From Thiobacillus sp. 65-29 (GTDB lineage Bacteria > Pseudomonadota > Gammaproteobacteria > Burkholderiales > Thiobacillaceae), in contig MKWN01000010.1 in the NCBI GenBank assembly GCA_001899775.1, positions 1 through 64,000 on the forward strand: DNA of 64,000 nucleotides, in the 5' to 3' direction. This document shows, piece by piece, positions 18,997-27,765 of the stretch. Made by a program: the position numbers and the translations under genes. The notes under the pieces are model-generated. The model ran no database searches. It saw only the letters and a list, made by a program, of their open reading frames with translations, and was not told where the DNA came from. Position 1 is the stretch's first letter. Every line of letters starts with the position of its first letter.

Positions 18997-20124
18997 TCAG
19001 GTCCCCTCCGCGCCGGAAGCGCCGGTCAGCGCCGCGACTTCCACGGTGAAGTCGATGCCCGCCGGACACCACGCGATGCAGCGTCCGCAGCCGACGCAGC
19101 CGCTACGCCCGAACTGGTCGTGCCAGCCGGCCAGCTTGTGGGTCAGCCACTGCCGGTAGCGCGTGCGGATGTCGGGGCGCACGTTGAAACCGTGCAGGTG
19201 GCCGTGCGTCTCGCCAAAACACGAATCCCACGCGCGTGCGTGAAGGCTCGACGTGCCGTCGAGGGCGGGCATCTCGTGCTCCGCATAGCAGAAACAGGTC
19301 GGACACACCGCCGTGCAGTTGCCACAGGCGAGGCAGCGCGCGGCGACGGCGTCCCACTGCGGATGTTTCAGCCGCGCCATCAGCACTTCGCGCAGGTCGC
19401 GACCGGGCAGGTGTCGCGTCTGTGCTGCGGCCGCGGCATCGCCCTGCGCCCGCGCCGCCGCGATCTGCGCCGGCGTGGCGGCAGCGAGGTCGAGGCCCTG
19501 CAGCACCGCGCGTCCAGGCGCGCTGCCCGCCACGACGACGAAGCCATCGTCGAGTTCGGCGAGCGCGAGGTCGTGGCCGGCGGTCGGTGTGGGTCCGTCG
19601 CCGGTGGAGGCGCAGAAGCATGTGGCAGCCGGCACGGCGCATTGCACCGCGACCAGAAAGAGCTGCGCGCGGCGCGCGGCATACTGGGCGTCGACGCGGT
19701 CCTTGCGCAGGAAGTGCGCATCCTGCAATGCAAGCGCTGCCAGATCGCAGGCGCGCACGCCGATCACAGCGAGCTTCGGTGCCTCCGGCACCACCGCCTC
19801 GAACGCCAGCGCGCCGTCGGTAGTCCGCACCACGCGCCACAGCGACTCCTGCGGCGCGAAAGTCAGCGGCTTGATCGCCTGCGGGCCATTGGCCCAGGCG
19901 AAGTAGCGCTGCCTGGCATCCGCAGCGAGCCGGTATTGCCCCGGCGCCTGTTCGGCCTGCAAGCCGCGCGGCAGGTCTTCGCCCTCGGCGAGCGGCGCCA
20001 TGACGATGGCGCCCTGCTCCACGCGCGGCCCCACGCACTGCCAGCCGCCGTCGCGGATGGCCGCGAGCAGCGCGGCCAGACGGTCGTGCGGAAGGAAAAC
20101 GCTGTGCTCGGCTTCGTTGAACAT
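18997..20124 (-). CDS. hydB: Hydrogenase beta subunit (two 4Fe-4S clusters)
   Basis: The 375-residue iron-sulfur protein is related to anaerobic sulfite reductase subunit A. Two four-cysteine motifs are clear: [16 protein letters not shown] in the middle and [14 protein letters not shown] near the C-terminus. It is the first gene of the operon beta-gamma-delta-alpha-protease. The start MFNEAEHS has no strong ribosome-binding site, and an upstream in-frame ATG at 20193 overlaps the promoter region. No accessory hyp genes are in the window. Confidence 0.9.
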   Translation of the reverse strand: MFNEAEHSVFLPHDRLAALLAAIRDGGWQCVGPRVEQGAIVMAPLAEGEDLPRGLQAEQAPGQYRLAADARQRYFAWANGPQAIKPLTFAPQESLWRVVRTTDGALAFEAVVPEAPKLAVIGVRACDLAALALQDAHFLRKDRVDAQYAARRAQLFLVAVQCAVPAATCFCASTGDGPTPTAGHDLALAELDDGFVVVAGSAPGRAVLQGLDLAAATPAQIAAARAQGDAAAAAQTRHLPGRDLREVLMARLKHPQWDAVAARCLACGNCTAVCPTCFCYAEHEMPALDGTSSLHARAWDSCFGETHGHLHGFNVRPDIRTRYRQWLTHKLAGWHDQFGRSGCVGCGRCIAWCPAGIDFTVEVAALTGASGAEGT

Positions 20125-20184
20125 ACGGGCGCGGCTTACTCGACTGTGTCCAGTGTATGCCCAAAATCCGTTGAGCGACAGCAA

Positions 20185-20224
20185 GCCCGCCACACAAAGG
20201 CGGGCAAAGTGCCGTGGTTATAAT
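20185..20224 (+). promoter_or_regulatory. Hairpin and -10 element between hydB and the channel-like gene
   Basis: A 7-bp stem GCCCGCC / GGCGGGC (20184-20205) and a perfect TATAAT at 20219-20224 lie in the divergent intergenic region. The TATAAT is about 34 bases before the downstream ATG at 20258 on the plus strand. No convincing -35 is seen at normal spacing, so an activator may be needed. Confidence 0.4.
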
Positions 20225-20257
20225 AAAAAAATCACCACAACGAAGGAGGCGTGCGCC

Positions 20258-20923
20258 ATGCAGCAGCAACTCGACGTATTCGTGGCTTCACTGACATCTT
20301 TCTGGACCCAGCTCGCAGGATTCGTCCCCCAGTTGCTGGCCGCTTTGGTTCTGCTGTTCGTCGGCTGGCTGTTCGCCAACCTGGTGCGCACCGGCGTCAC
20401 CAAGCTGCTCGACGTCCTGCGCTTCGATCACCTGGCCGAACGCACCGGCATCGAAGCATTCCTCAAGCAGGGCAATCTCGAAGTGAGCCTGTCGCGTCTG
20501 CTTGCCCGCCTCGCCTACTGGATCGTCATTTTCGTCGTCATCGTCACCGTCGCCAACAGCCTCGGCCTGCACATGGTCGCCGATCTGTTCAACAAGGTCG
20601 TGCTCTACATTCCGAATATCATCGTGGCCATTCTGGTGCTGGTGTTCGGCGTGCTCATCGCGCGCTTCATCAACCGCCTGGTGTTCGCCTACCTCAACAA
20701 CATCGGGGTGCAGGGCGCGCTGACGATCAGCACCCTTGCCGAATATGCGGTAATCATCTTCGTCGTCTTCGTCGCGCTGGAGCAACTGGCGATCGGCACC
20801 CAACTGCTCACCGCCGCGTTCCAGATCGGCTTCGGTGCGATCGGCCTCGCGTTCGCGCTGGCCTTCGGCCTGGGTGGCCGCGAATGGGCGGCCGGTGTGA
20901 TCAAGCGCTTGACGGAGAAATAG
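20258..20923 (+). CDS. Conserved-TM-helix membrane protein (small channel-like)
   Basis: A 221-residue inner-membrane protein with about five hydrophobic helices. It contains two repeats of the 'conserved TM helix' type (LLAALVLLFVGWLFANLV and IVAILVLVFGVLIARFIN) and ends LAFALAFGLGGREWAAGVI. This matches the membrane part of small mechanosensitive-channel-like proteins but lacks the MscS beta domain. GGAGG precedes the ATG by 8 bases. Function as an osmotic or ion channel is inferred only. Confidence 0.82.
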   Translation: MQQQLDVFVASLTSFWTQLAGFVPQLLAALVLLFVGWLFANLVRTGVTKLLDVLRFDHLAERTGIEAFLKQGNLEVSLSRLLARLAYWIVIFVVIVTVANSLGLHMVADLFNKVVLYIPNIIVAILVLVFGVLIARFINRLVFAYLNNIGVQGALTISTLAEYAVIIFVVFVALEQLAIGTQLLTAAFQIGFGAIGLAFALAFGLGGREWAAGVIKRLTEK

Positions 20924-20963
20924 GCGGTGCGTCCAGCGACGCCCGTACTGCGTGCAGGGGTCG

Positions 20964-21410
20964 CTAAAAGCTGAGGCTGGATCCCCCGTCCTGCGATTCG
21001 AGCAGGGCGGCCATGCCCCGCACCTTCAGCGAGGGCCAGCGGTGCCCCGGCGTACGGCTACCTGCCGGCGTGCAGAAGTGCTCACACGTCGAGCAGATCA
21101 ACAGCTCGCCGCCCAGTTCGAGGTATTCCCGGACCAGCTCGGCCAGCGACGGAAACCCCGCCATCCGCACGTCCTGCGCCTGCTCCGGGTCGCCCCAGAT
21201 GGCACCGTCGCCGGCCATGAACACCTGAACCGGACGCTCCATCGCGGCCGCACTCACGGCTGCGACGAAGGCCAGCGTCGCGCGCTTGCCGCCATCCTCC
21301 CTGCCGCTCATCAACATGATGGTCAGTAGGGACGTGGGAAACGCGACCGGCAGGGCAGCCGGAGCGATTGCGTGATCGATGCCTTGAGCGTTCATGTCGC
21401 GGGCGTTCAT
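20964..21410 (-). CDS. DsrE/DsrF-like sulfur-relay family protein
   Basis: A 148-residue cytoplasmic protein with the alpha/beta DsrE-like layout. LLTIMLMSGREDGGKRATLAF forms the first strand-helix unit, VQVFMAGDGAIWG the second, and LELGGELLICSTCEHFC carries a cysteine pair. Related proteins move persulfide sulfur or are of unknown role. A good AGGAGA site precedes the ATG. It stands alone, convergent with the channel-like gene. Confidence 0.82.
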   Translation of the reverse strand: MNARDMNAQGIDHAIAPAALPVAFPTSLLTIMLMSGREDGGKRATLAFVAAVSAAAMERPVQVFMAGDGAIWGDPEQAQDVRMAGFPSLAELVREYLELGGELLICSTCEHFCTPAGSRTPGHRWPSLKVRGMAALLESQDGGSSLSF

Positions 21411-21516
21411 GCCGTCGATTCTCCTGATGATTTCCGCAAGTCGCGGCGTGCAATCCGCCGCCCTGCACGATGGAAATTATCGGCCCGCGCCGCGGGCTGC
21501 GCATCGCCCGTACGGC

Positions 21517-23415
21517 TTATTCCGGAGGGTCAGGTGGCCTAGGCCGGGCAGCGACAAGTCGGCGCAGCAGCGCCGACAGGCGCGGGGGATGGACCGGCTT
21601 GTACAACACGTGAATACCCAAGGCAGCCAACTGCTGGACCGTATCGGCTCGCGTGTCACCGGTAATGACGATGGCGCCGACGTCTTGTCCCCAGCGCGCG
21701 CGCACGAACTCGATGACGTCCGGGCCCGTGACACCGTCGAGCAGCTGGTAATCGGCGAGAACCACGTCCGGCGGCTGCCGCAGCGTCTGTCGCACGGCTT
21801 CGAGACTGCCGAAGGTCTCGACGTCGATGCCCCATTGGGCCAATAGCCGCGCGACAGCGTCGCGCACGGCCGGCTCGTCGTCGACGACGACGATACGCAC
21901 GCCCGGTAATGGCGGGCAGGTCTCGGCCAGTTCCTCGGTGCATTCCGGGTCGTTGCCGCTCAGGGGCAGATCGAGCGAGAACACCGTGCCGCGTCCCGGG
22001 CGTGAGTCGAGCTGCAGCGGATGCGCGAGCAGCCGCGCCAGGCGCCGGACGATGGCCAGCCCCAGACCCAGACCGTGGCGGGACGTCCCGTTGCCGCGGG
22101 TATCGGTCTGGTAGAACTCCTCGAAGACGCGTGCCTGCTGCTCCGGCGGAATGCCGCAGCCGGTGTCCCACACCTGTACGCGCAGGTTTCCCCGCCACGG
22201 TCGGGCGGACAGCAGGACGCCACCGTGCGTCGTGTGCAGCAGCGCATTCGACAACAGATTGCGCAAGATGCGTTCGAGCAGGATGGGATCGCTTTCCACC
22301 CACGTGTCAGGCGCGCGAACGCGCAGCGAAAGCCCCTTGCGCTCCGCTTCCACCGCGAAGGCTTCCGCCAGCGCCAACAGCAGACGGCGGATGCGCACCG
22401 GTGCTGGCGCAGGCTGGATCACCCCCGCATCGAGCCGGGTGACGTCGAGGATGGCGTTGAACAGTTCCACCATCGACAGGATCGAACGCTCGATCTTCTC
22501 CAGGGTCGCCTCGCCGGCGCATCCGCGCAACTCCGGCTTCAGGCTCTCGACGTAAAGACTGATCGCGTGCATCGGCTGGCGCAGGTCATGGCTCGCCGCG
22601 GCCAGGAAGCGCGACTTTGCGAGGCTGGCCTGCTCCGCCTCGCGTTTCTTGCCGGCAAGCTCGGCGGTCACCGCGTCTACCCGCGCCAGCATGTCTTGCT
22701 GGTAGGCACGCAGCGATTCGCTCATGCGATTGACCATGATCTGTAGTTCGCGCAGTTCGGGCGACCCTGCCGTCACCGGCGTGTAGGCGCCGAACGCGCC
22801 CGAACTGATGCGCTTGACGGCAGCCACGATGTCGAGCAGCGGCTTCACGCCGGACAGGGCGAGGCGGTCGATCAGCACGACCGTGAGCAGCAGCCCGCCA
22901 AGCGTGAGGCCCAGACTCGCCAGTAGCAGTTCATGCGCCAGCACCTCTTTCTGCCGCTGGTCGATACCGATCACCGCCCAGCCCAGCGGTGCAGACGGCT
23001 GCCCGCCAGCCTGATCCAGGAAGGGGTCGGTCGCCCCGGGCGTTTCCACGGTCACGGCACTGGCGAACCATGCACGCTCGCCGTCGTGCCACGTCGCGTC
23101 GTTCCCGAGTTCCGGCAAGCGCCGGTTGGGCTGGCCACGGGACAGCCGGGTGTGATCGGGCCACACCAGTATCGCGCTGGACACCCAGGGCTCCTTCATG
23201 GTCTGCTCCAGCAGGTTTTCCAGCGCCGCAGCGTTGCCGCTGAACATCCCGTATTCGGCGGCGATGGCGAGATGGCGGGCCATGGCTACCCCCTGCTGCG
23301 TCATCGTCTTGTCCAGGTCCGTAAGGCGGCTGTGGATATGGAACGCCGTGAGGACCACCGCCGCCAGCAAGGTTGGCAGCAGCCCGAGAAGGAACGCGCG
23401 CGTCCGGATTTTCAC
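21517..23415 (-). CDS. Hybrid sensor histidine kinase with C-terminal receiver
   Basis: A 632-residue membrane sensor. The N-terminal helix (about 8-25) and a second helix (about 165-185) bracket a periplasmic domain of roughly 140 residues. A HAMP-like linker and then a HisKA domain with ASHDLRQPMHAI (phospho-His) follow. The HATPase domain has NLLSNALLHT, DTGCGIP and GLGLAIV, and the receiver has VVVDDEPAVRD and VLADYQLL (phospho-Asp). The start is a GTG. The ligand is unknown and no response-regulator partner is adjacent. Confidence 0.9.
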   Translation of the reverse strand: MKIRTRAFLLGLLPTLLAAVVLTAFHIHSRLTDLDKTMTQQGVAMARHLAIAAEYGMFSGNAAALENLLEQTMKEPWVSSAILVWPDHTRLSRGQPNRRLPELGNDATWHDGERAWFASAVTVETPGATDPFLDQAGGQPSAPLGWAVIGIDQRQKEVLAHELLLASLGLTLGGLLLTVVLIDRLALSGVKPLLDIVAAVKRISSGAFGAYTPVTAGSPELRELQIMVNRMSESLRAYQQDMLARVDAVTAELAGKKREAEQASLAKSRFLAAASHDLRQPMHAISLYVESLKPELRGCAGEATLEKIERSILSMVELFNAILDVTRLDAGVIQPAPAPVRIRRLLLALAEAFAVEAERKGLSLRVRAPDTWVESDPILLERILRNLLSNALLHTTHGGVLLSARPWRGNLRVQVWDTGCGIPPEQQARVFEEFYQTDTRGNGTSRHGLGLGLAIVRRLARLLAHPLQLDSRPGRGTVFSLDLPLSGNDPECTEELAETCPPLPGVRIVVVDDEPAVRDAVARLLAQWGIDVETFGSLEAVRQTLRQPPDVVLADYQLLDGVTGPDVIEFVRARWGQDVGAIVITGDTRADTVQQLAALGIHVLYKPVHPPRLSALLRRLVAARPRPPDPPE

Positions 23416-23861
23416 GGCCGCGCCCCCACCGGACGCCCCGGCATGGCCACGACCGGAATTTCACGTCTGCGCGGATCGCAGCGCGAAGATGCCGTTCGCA
23501 GGCGGGCCACCGGCACGCGTCGCGGGCCTGGACTGCCCACGCGCTCGCGGCACACGCACGGGCGGCCTGACTGGGGACAGCTGGGATCGAAGGCCACGTT
23601 TCAGCGGAACGACCGTACCGGCTTGCTTCCGCGCCTCCCGGCATTGAAAGGGATACTCTCCATATAGGCCAAGCGGCCTAGTCCCGCCAGCCCACCAGGC
23701 CTTCTGGCGCGCCATACGGCCGATTCCGGCGCGCGGGCGAGGGGCCAGACTGCGGGCATCACCATCCCGGCTACGGGACGTCGATGAAAGCAGCGAACTT
23801 TGCGTGCGGTGCGTCGGGGTCAACCTGCGGCCTGGCCGCCACATTCCCGGAGGGCACGAAC
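23416..23861. other. Intergenic region without a recognised gene
   Basis: About 450 bases between the hybrid kinase and a small secreted-protein gene. Open frames here have no family-like features. A short palindrome TAGGCCAAGCGGCCTA lies at 23665-23680. No convincing promoter was found. Confidence 0.5.
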
Positions 23862-24164
23862 ATGAACACATCCATCACTGAATTCCCTCGGCAAACTTCT
23901 CCTTCCCGGAGGATCTGCCGGCTGTGCGGCCTGCTGCTGGCGCTGCACGTCGGCGTACCGCCCCTTGCGGGTGCCGATGACGCACGCACGGTTCCGCAAC
24001 GCGGCGAATCCACCGGCGAAGGGCGCGTCACCGACCCGTACCCAAGCCAGGCGGGCCGCAGCGAACAGCCGCGCCAACCCCGAACGAGCCGGGCGCTGCC
24101 AGCGGAGACAACGCACCCCGGTATCCCGCCCCGCGCCGCGCCGCAATCGTCGGACTGCCTGTGA
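23862..24164 (+). CDS. Possible small secreted protein, unknown function
   Basis: The 100-residue product MNTSITEFPRQTSPSRRICR... has a positively charged start, a hydrophobic stretch (LCGLLLALHVGVPPLAGA) and a plausible signal-peptidase site before DDARTV. The mature part is Pro/Arg/Ser-rich and looks disordered. GGAGGG lies about 8 bases upstream of the ATG. No family is recognised, and it could be a spurious frame in GC-rich DNA. Confidence 0.45.
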   Translation: MNTSITEFPRQTSPSRRICRLCGLLLALHVGVPPLAGADDARTVPQRGESTGEGRVTDPYPSQAGRSEQPRQPRTSRALPAETTHPGIPPRAAPQSSDCL

Positions 24165-24175
24165 TCCGCGGGCGA

Positions 24176-24925
24176 TCATCCGAGAATCAGTTTCAAGCCG
24201 ATAAGGACCGTTACGCTCTCGAACGCCCGCTTGATCCACAGGTTGCCCTTCCGGATCGCCAGATGGCTGCCCAGGTAGCCGCCCAGGATGGAGCCCGCCA
24301 GCAGCGCCGGCATCCAGTCCCACGCGACCGTGCCGATCAGGCCCAGCACCAGCGCGCCGGTGCCGTTCCACACCAGGCCGCACAGGATCAGCGTGTACGC
24401 CACGGCGCGGGTGTAGTCGAGGCCGAACCAGCGGATCAGCCACAGCGTCAGGAACAGCCCGGTGCCGCTGGTGATCGAGCCGTTGAGAAAACCCACCACG
24501 AACAACCCGCCCATACCGGCGGCCAGGCCCCCGCCGGAGCGGTTGCGCGGCGCGTGGTCCATGCCGAGCCGGGGCTTGAACACGGAATACAGGCCCAGCC
24601 CCAGCGTCAGCACGCCGAGCGCAAGCGTGGCGGCGCGTTCCGGGATGTGCAGGATGGTCACCGCGCCCAGCACCACGCCCGGCAGGCCGGCGCCCAGGAT
24701 GACGAGCGAGAAGCGGCGTTCCAGATGCGATTCGCGCAGGTGGCGCAAGGTCGCGCCGAGGCCGAGCGCGACGCTGGCGACCTTGTGCGTGGCCAGCGCC
24801 ACGCCGAAAGGCAGCCCGAGAAAGATCAGCATGGGAAACTGGATCAGGCCCGCACCGCCGCCAGACAGCGCGGAAAAGAAATTCGCCGCCAGCGAAGCGA
24901 CGAACAGGATCAGTTGCTCCAGCAT
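24176..24925 (-). CDS. TauE/SafE-type sulfite/anion exporter family protein
   Basis: A 249-residue membrane protein with about eight helices. ANFFSALSGGGAGLIQFPML and the second-repeat GFLNGSITSGTGLFLTLWLI are the paired half-repeats of the TSUP family, which move sulfur-containing or other organic anions across the inner membrane. The substrate is not evident. It lies 25 bases downstream of the VOC gene in the same direction. Confidence 0.88.
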   Translation of the reverse strand: MLEQLILFVASLAANFFSALSGGGAGLIQFPMLIFLGLPFGVALATHKVASVALGLGATLRHLRESHLERRFSLVILGAGLPGVVLGAVTILHIPERAATLALGVLTLGLGLYSVFKPRLGMDHAPRNRSGGGLAAGMGGLFVVGFLNGSITSGTGLFLTLWLIRWFGLDYTRAVAYTLILCGLVWNGTGALVLGLIGTVAWDWMPALLAGSILGGYLGSHLAIRKGNLWIKRAFESVTVLIGLKLILG

Positions 24926-24950
24926 GGACGAGGGTCTTTCGGCAGCGCCA

Positions 24951-25325
24951 TCACTCCACGGCGACGAATTCGAGCGCGTTGCCGTCGGGGTCGCGGCAGA
25001 ACAGCGCCGCCCGCCCCGAGCGGCTGGCGGTGCAGGCGATCCCCGCCGCATCCAGGCGGTCCCTCAGCGCGTCGAGATCGCGTACCGCGAAGGCGATATG
25101 GCGGTCGCGCCCGCCGTGTTCAGGCCGCACGCTGCCCGCGTCGGGGTCGGGCAATTGCATGAGGTGCAGTTGCCGGCCATCGCCCAGCGCGTACCAGACG
25201 CCCGGATAGGGCAGTTGCGGGCGCGCGCACGGTTCCAGGCCGAGCACCGTTTCGTAGAACGCCCGCGCCCGTACGAGGTCCGCCACCAGCAGGCCGGCGT
25301 GCAGCAGCGCGGTAATGTCAGGCAT
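24951..25325 (-). CDS. Glyoxalase/VOC-family protein
   Basis: A 124-residue vicinal-oxygen-chelate protein with two beta-alpha-beta-beta-beta modules. It begins LLHAGLLVADLVRARAFYE, with a middle HLMQLPDPD and HIAFAVRDLDALRDRL, and ends FCRDPDGNALEFVAVE. The metal-ligand pattern (His, His, Glu) is consistent with a metal-dependent lyase or dioxygenase, but the substrate is unknown. Its first 8 bases overlap the end of the EamA transporter gene, so the two are probably coupled. Confidence 0.88.
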   Translation of the reverse strand: MPDITALLHAGLLVADLVRARAFYETVLGLEPCARPQLPYPGVWYALGDGRQLHLMQLPDPDAGSVRPEHGGRDRHIAFAVRDLDALRDRLDAAGIACTASRSGRAALFCRDPDGNALEFVAVE

Positions 25326-26226
25326 GCGCAGGTTCCTTCGACGCAGCATCCTGCATGTGGCCGGAGAACAGGCTGGCGGTCACGATCATCGCCGCGCCCA
25401 GCCATTCCTGCAGGCCCATGCGCTCATGCGACAGGAAATAGGCCGCCACCGCGGCCACCACCAGTTCGACCAGGAAGATGACGATGGCCTGGTTGGCGGG
25501 GACGCGCGCGAGGCCGTACTGCACCGTATACGTCACGCTGGCGATCGCCGCCCCCACACCGAGCAGCAGCGCCCAGGGCCGCCAGTCGCCCTGACCGACG
25601 AATGCGAGCCCGCCCTCGGTCAGGTTGAGCCCGATGGCGGTCAGCACGACGACACCCGCCCACACCGCGGTCGAGCGCGCACCTTCGCCGACCTCGCCGA
25701 GATGCCGGCTGATGACGTTGCTCAGGGCGAACATCATGCCCGCCGACAGTGCGATCCATTCGGCGCGGCTGGCCGGCAGCGGCCACTCGTCCGCCTGCCA
25801 CAGCATGGTCACCGCCCCGCCCGCGGCGAGCGTCATCACCGCACCCCCCGCGCGATTGAGCCGCTCACCCAGCAGCACGCGCGAGAACAACACCGTCCAC
25901 AGCGGCGACAGGAAGAACAGCAGCAGCACGCGCACCACCTCGCCCTCCAGCATGGCCAGCACATAGGCGAGGTTGGTCCAGCCCGCCGCCAGCGCCAGCG
26001 CCACCAGCCACAGACGCTGCCGCGGCCCGCGCACCCGGGCAAGCTCGCGCCCATGCAGCCAGCCCAGCGCGGCCAGCGGCACGGCATAGGTGAAGAAGGT
26101 CGAGGCGAGGCCGCCGACGCCGGCCTCGTCGAGCAGGCGGTAGGGATACCACATCAGCCCCCACATGCTGGCCGCATAGAGAAGACTGCCGAGGGCGAGG
26201 GAGCGCTGCACGCGGGGTGATGACAT
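25318..26226 (-). CDS. EamA/DMT-family transporter
   Basis: A 302-residue inner-membrane protein with ten predicted helices in two EamA repeats (first about residues 10-140, second about 155-290). Typical motifs include FFLSPLWTVLFSRVLLGERL and FLVELVVAAVAAYFLSHERM. Drug/metabolite exporters of this kind move amino acids or other small compounds; the substrate is unknown. It is divergent from dapC with only 43 bases between the start codons. Confidence 0.88.
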   Translation of the reverse strand: MSSPRVQRSLALGSLLYAASMWGLMWYPYRLLDEAGVGGLASTFFTYAVPLAALGWLHGRELARVRGPRQRLWLVALALAAGWTNLAYVLAMLEGEVVRVLLLFFLSPLWTVLFSRVLLGERLNRAGGAVMTLAAGGAVTMLWQADEWPLPASRAEWIALSAGMMFALSNVISRHLGEVGEGARSTAVWAGVVVLTAIGLNLTEGGLAFVGQGDWRPWALLLGVGAAIASVTYTVQYGLARVPANQAIVIFLVELVVAAVAAYFLSHERMGLQEWLGAAMIVTASLFSGHMQDAASKEPAHA

Positions 26227-26233
26227 GGGGCCT

Positions 26234-26239
26234 TATAAT
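26234..26239 (+). promoter_or_regulatory. Possible -10 element of dapC
   Basis: A perfect TATAAT 31 bases upstream of the dapC ATG. The matching -35 region is GC-rich and weak. It lies inside the short divergent region shared with the EamA gene. Confidence 0.4.
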
Positions 26240-26269
26240 ATTCTGTTCTGCAATGCGTTGCGTCCGTCG

Positions 26270-27466
26270 ATGAATCCGCGTCTCGATCAACTCCATCCCT
26301 ACCCGTTCCAGAAACTGCGCGAACTCTTTGCCGGGGTGACGCCGAATCCCGGACGCGCGCCGATCAACCTGTCGATCGGCGAGCCGAAGCACACGACGCC
26401 GCAATTCATCAAGGATGCGCTCGTCGGCGGGCTCGACGGCCTGGCGCATTATCCCGTCACGCAGGGCATGGAAACGCTGCGGCAGGCCATCGCTGGCTGG
26501 GCAGAACGCCGCTACGGCGTGGCGCTCGACCCGGCGACGCAGATCCTGCCGGTCAATGGCTCGCGCGAAGCGCTGTTCGCCTTCGCCCAGGCGGCCGTCG
26601 ATTCCACCCGCCACGGCCGGCGCACGGTGGTCTCGCCAAATCCCTTCTATCAGATCTACGAAGGCGCGGCGCTGCTCGCCGGCGCGCGTCCGTTCTTTCT
26701 CAACACCCTGCCGAAAAATGGCTTTCGCATGGACTGGGCGCGCGTGCCGGAGGATCTGTGGGAGACCATCAGCCTGGTCTATGTGTGCTCCCCAGGCAAT
26801 CCCACCGGCAAAGTCATGACGCTTGACGACTGGCGTGAACTGTTCGCATTGTCGGACCGGCATGGTTTCGTCATCGCCGCCGACGAATGTTATTCCGAGA
26901 TTTACTTCCGCGAGGGCGACGCCCCCCTGGGTGCACTAACCGCGACGCGGCAACTCGGCCGTGATTTGCACAATCTGGTGGTGTTCAATTCGCTGTCCAA
27001 GCGTTCCAACGTGCCCGGCCTGCGCTCCGGCATGGTGGCGGGCGATGCCGAGGTGATGAAGAAATTCCTGCTCTACCGCACCTACCACGGCAGCGCGATG
27101 AGCCCGGCCGTGCAGGCGGCCAGCGTCGCGGCCTGGAACGACGAGGCCCACGTGGTCGAGAACCGCCGCCAGTACGCGGAAAAATTCGCCGCCGTGATGC
27201 CGTTGCTGCGGGACGTGCTCGCCTTCGACGCCCCGGATGCCGCGTTCTATCTGTGGGCCAGGGTACCGGGCGGCGACGATACCGCGTTCGCGCGCGGCCT
27301 CTACGAAAAACAGCACGTCACCGTGCTGCCCGGCAGCTACCTCGCGCGCGACGCCGCCGGCACCAATCCCGGCAAGGGGTTCATCCGCATCGCGCTGGTC
27401 GACAGCCTGCCCGCCTGCGTCGATGCCGCCGGGCGCATCGCGGCCTACGCACACGAGACGGCATGA
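26270..27466 (+). CDS. dapC: Succinyldiaminopimelate transaminase
   Basis: The 398-residue PLP enzyme of class I aminotransferases makes N-succinyl-LL-diaminopimelate from the keto precursor. NLSIGEPKHTTP, ILPVNGSREALFAF, SPGNPTGKVM, ADECYSEIYF and the lysine-bearing FNSLSKRSNVPGLRSGMV are all present, the last holding the PLP Schiff-base Lys. The start MNPRLDQLHPYPF is the family N-terminus. The neighbour dapD supports this assignment over other aminotransferases. Confidence 0.94.
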   Translation: MNPRLDQLHPYPFQKLRELFAGVTPNPGRAPINLSIGEPKHTTPQFIKDALVGGLDGLAHYPVTQGMETLRQAIAGWAERRYGVALDPATQILPVNGSREALFAFAQAAVDSTRHGRRTVVSPNPFYQIYEGAALLAGARPFFLNTLPKNGFRMDWARVPEDLWETISLVYVCSPGNPTGKVMTLDDWRELFALSDRHGFVIAADECYSEIYFREGDAPLGALTATRQLGRDLHNLVVFNSLSKRSNVPGLRSGMVAGDAEVMKKFLLYRTYHGSAMSPAVQAASVAAWNDEAHVVENRRQYAEKFAAVMPLLRDVLAFDAPDAAFYLWARVPGGDDTAFARGLYEKQHVTVLPGSYLARDAAGTNPGKGFIRIALVDSLPACVDAAGRIAAYAHETA

Positions 27467-27738
27467 AGCGACTCGTCGCACTGCCCCTGCTGCTGCCCGG
27501 CCTTGTCTGGGCGGACGCCGCCACGGACGCGGAGCGGGCTGCCGAGCGCGTGCTGGTGGAAGCGAACGTGCTGCACGTGTACTTCACCGCCAACGACGCG
27601 GGCCGACTGACCTTGCTGTTCGGCCGTCAGGTCGCGGGCTGGCAGGCCGAGACTGTGCTGCGCGCACTCGAACGGGAGGCAGCCATCCACGGCATCACCC
27701 ACGCGCGCGTGGACACCGACTACTGCCCCATCCGATAA
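27463..27738 (+). CDS. Small secreted protein between dapC and dapD
   Basis: A 91-residue product with a signal peptide (MKRLVALPLLLPGLVWADA) and a mature part of about 73 residues that looks folded: ERVLVEANVLHVYFTANDAG, then a central RQVAGWQAETVLRAL, ending DTDYCPIR with one cysteine. Its ATG overlaps the dapC stop (ATGA) and dapD follows 27 bases later, so it is co-transcribed with lysine genes. I do not recognise the family. Confidence 0.75.
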   Translation: MKRLVALPLLLPGLVWADAATDAERAAERVLVEANVLHVYFTANDAGRLTLLFGRQVAGWQAETVLRALEREAAIHGITHARVDTDYCPIR

Positions 27739-27765
27739 TCGGCATTTAACTCACAGGAACTCACC

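Noticed and set aside
23590-23620. A GTTTC...GGAAC sequence resembling the activator site, upstream of the hybrid kinase
   Set aside because: The spacer is 3 bases rather than 5 and there is no sigma-54 promoter nearby.
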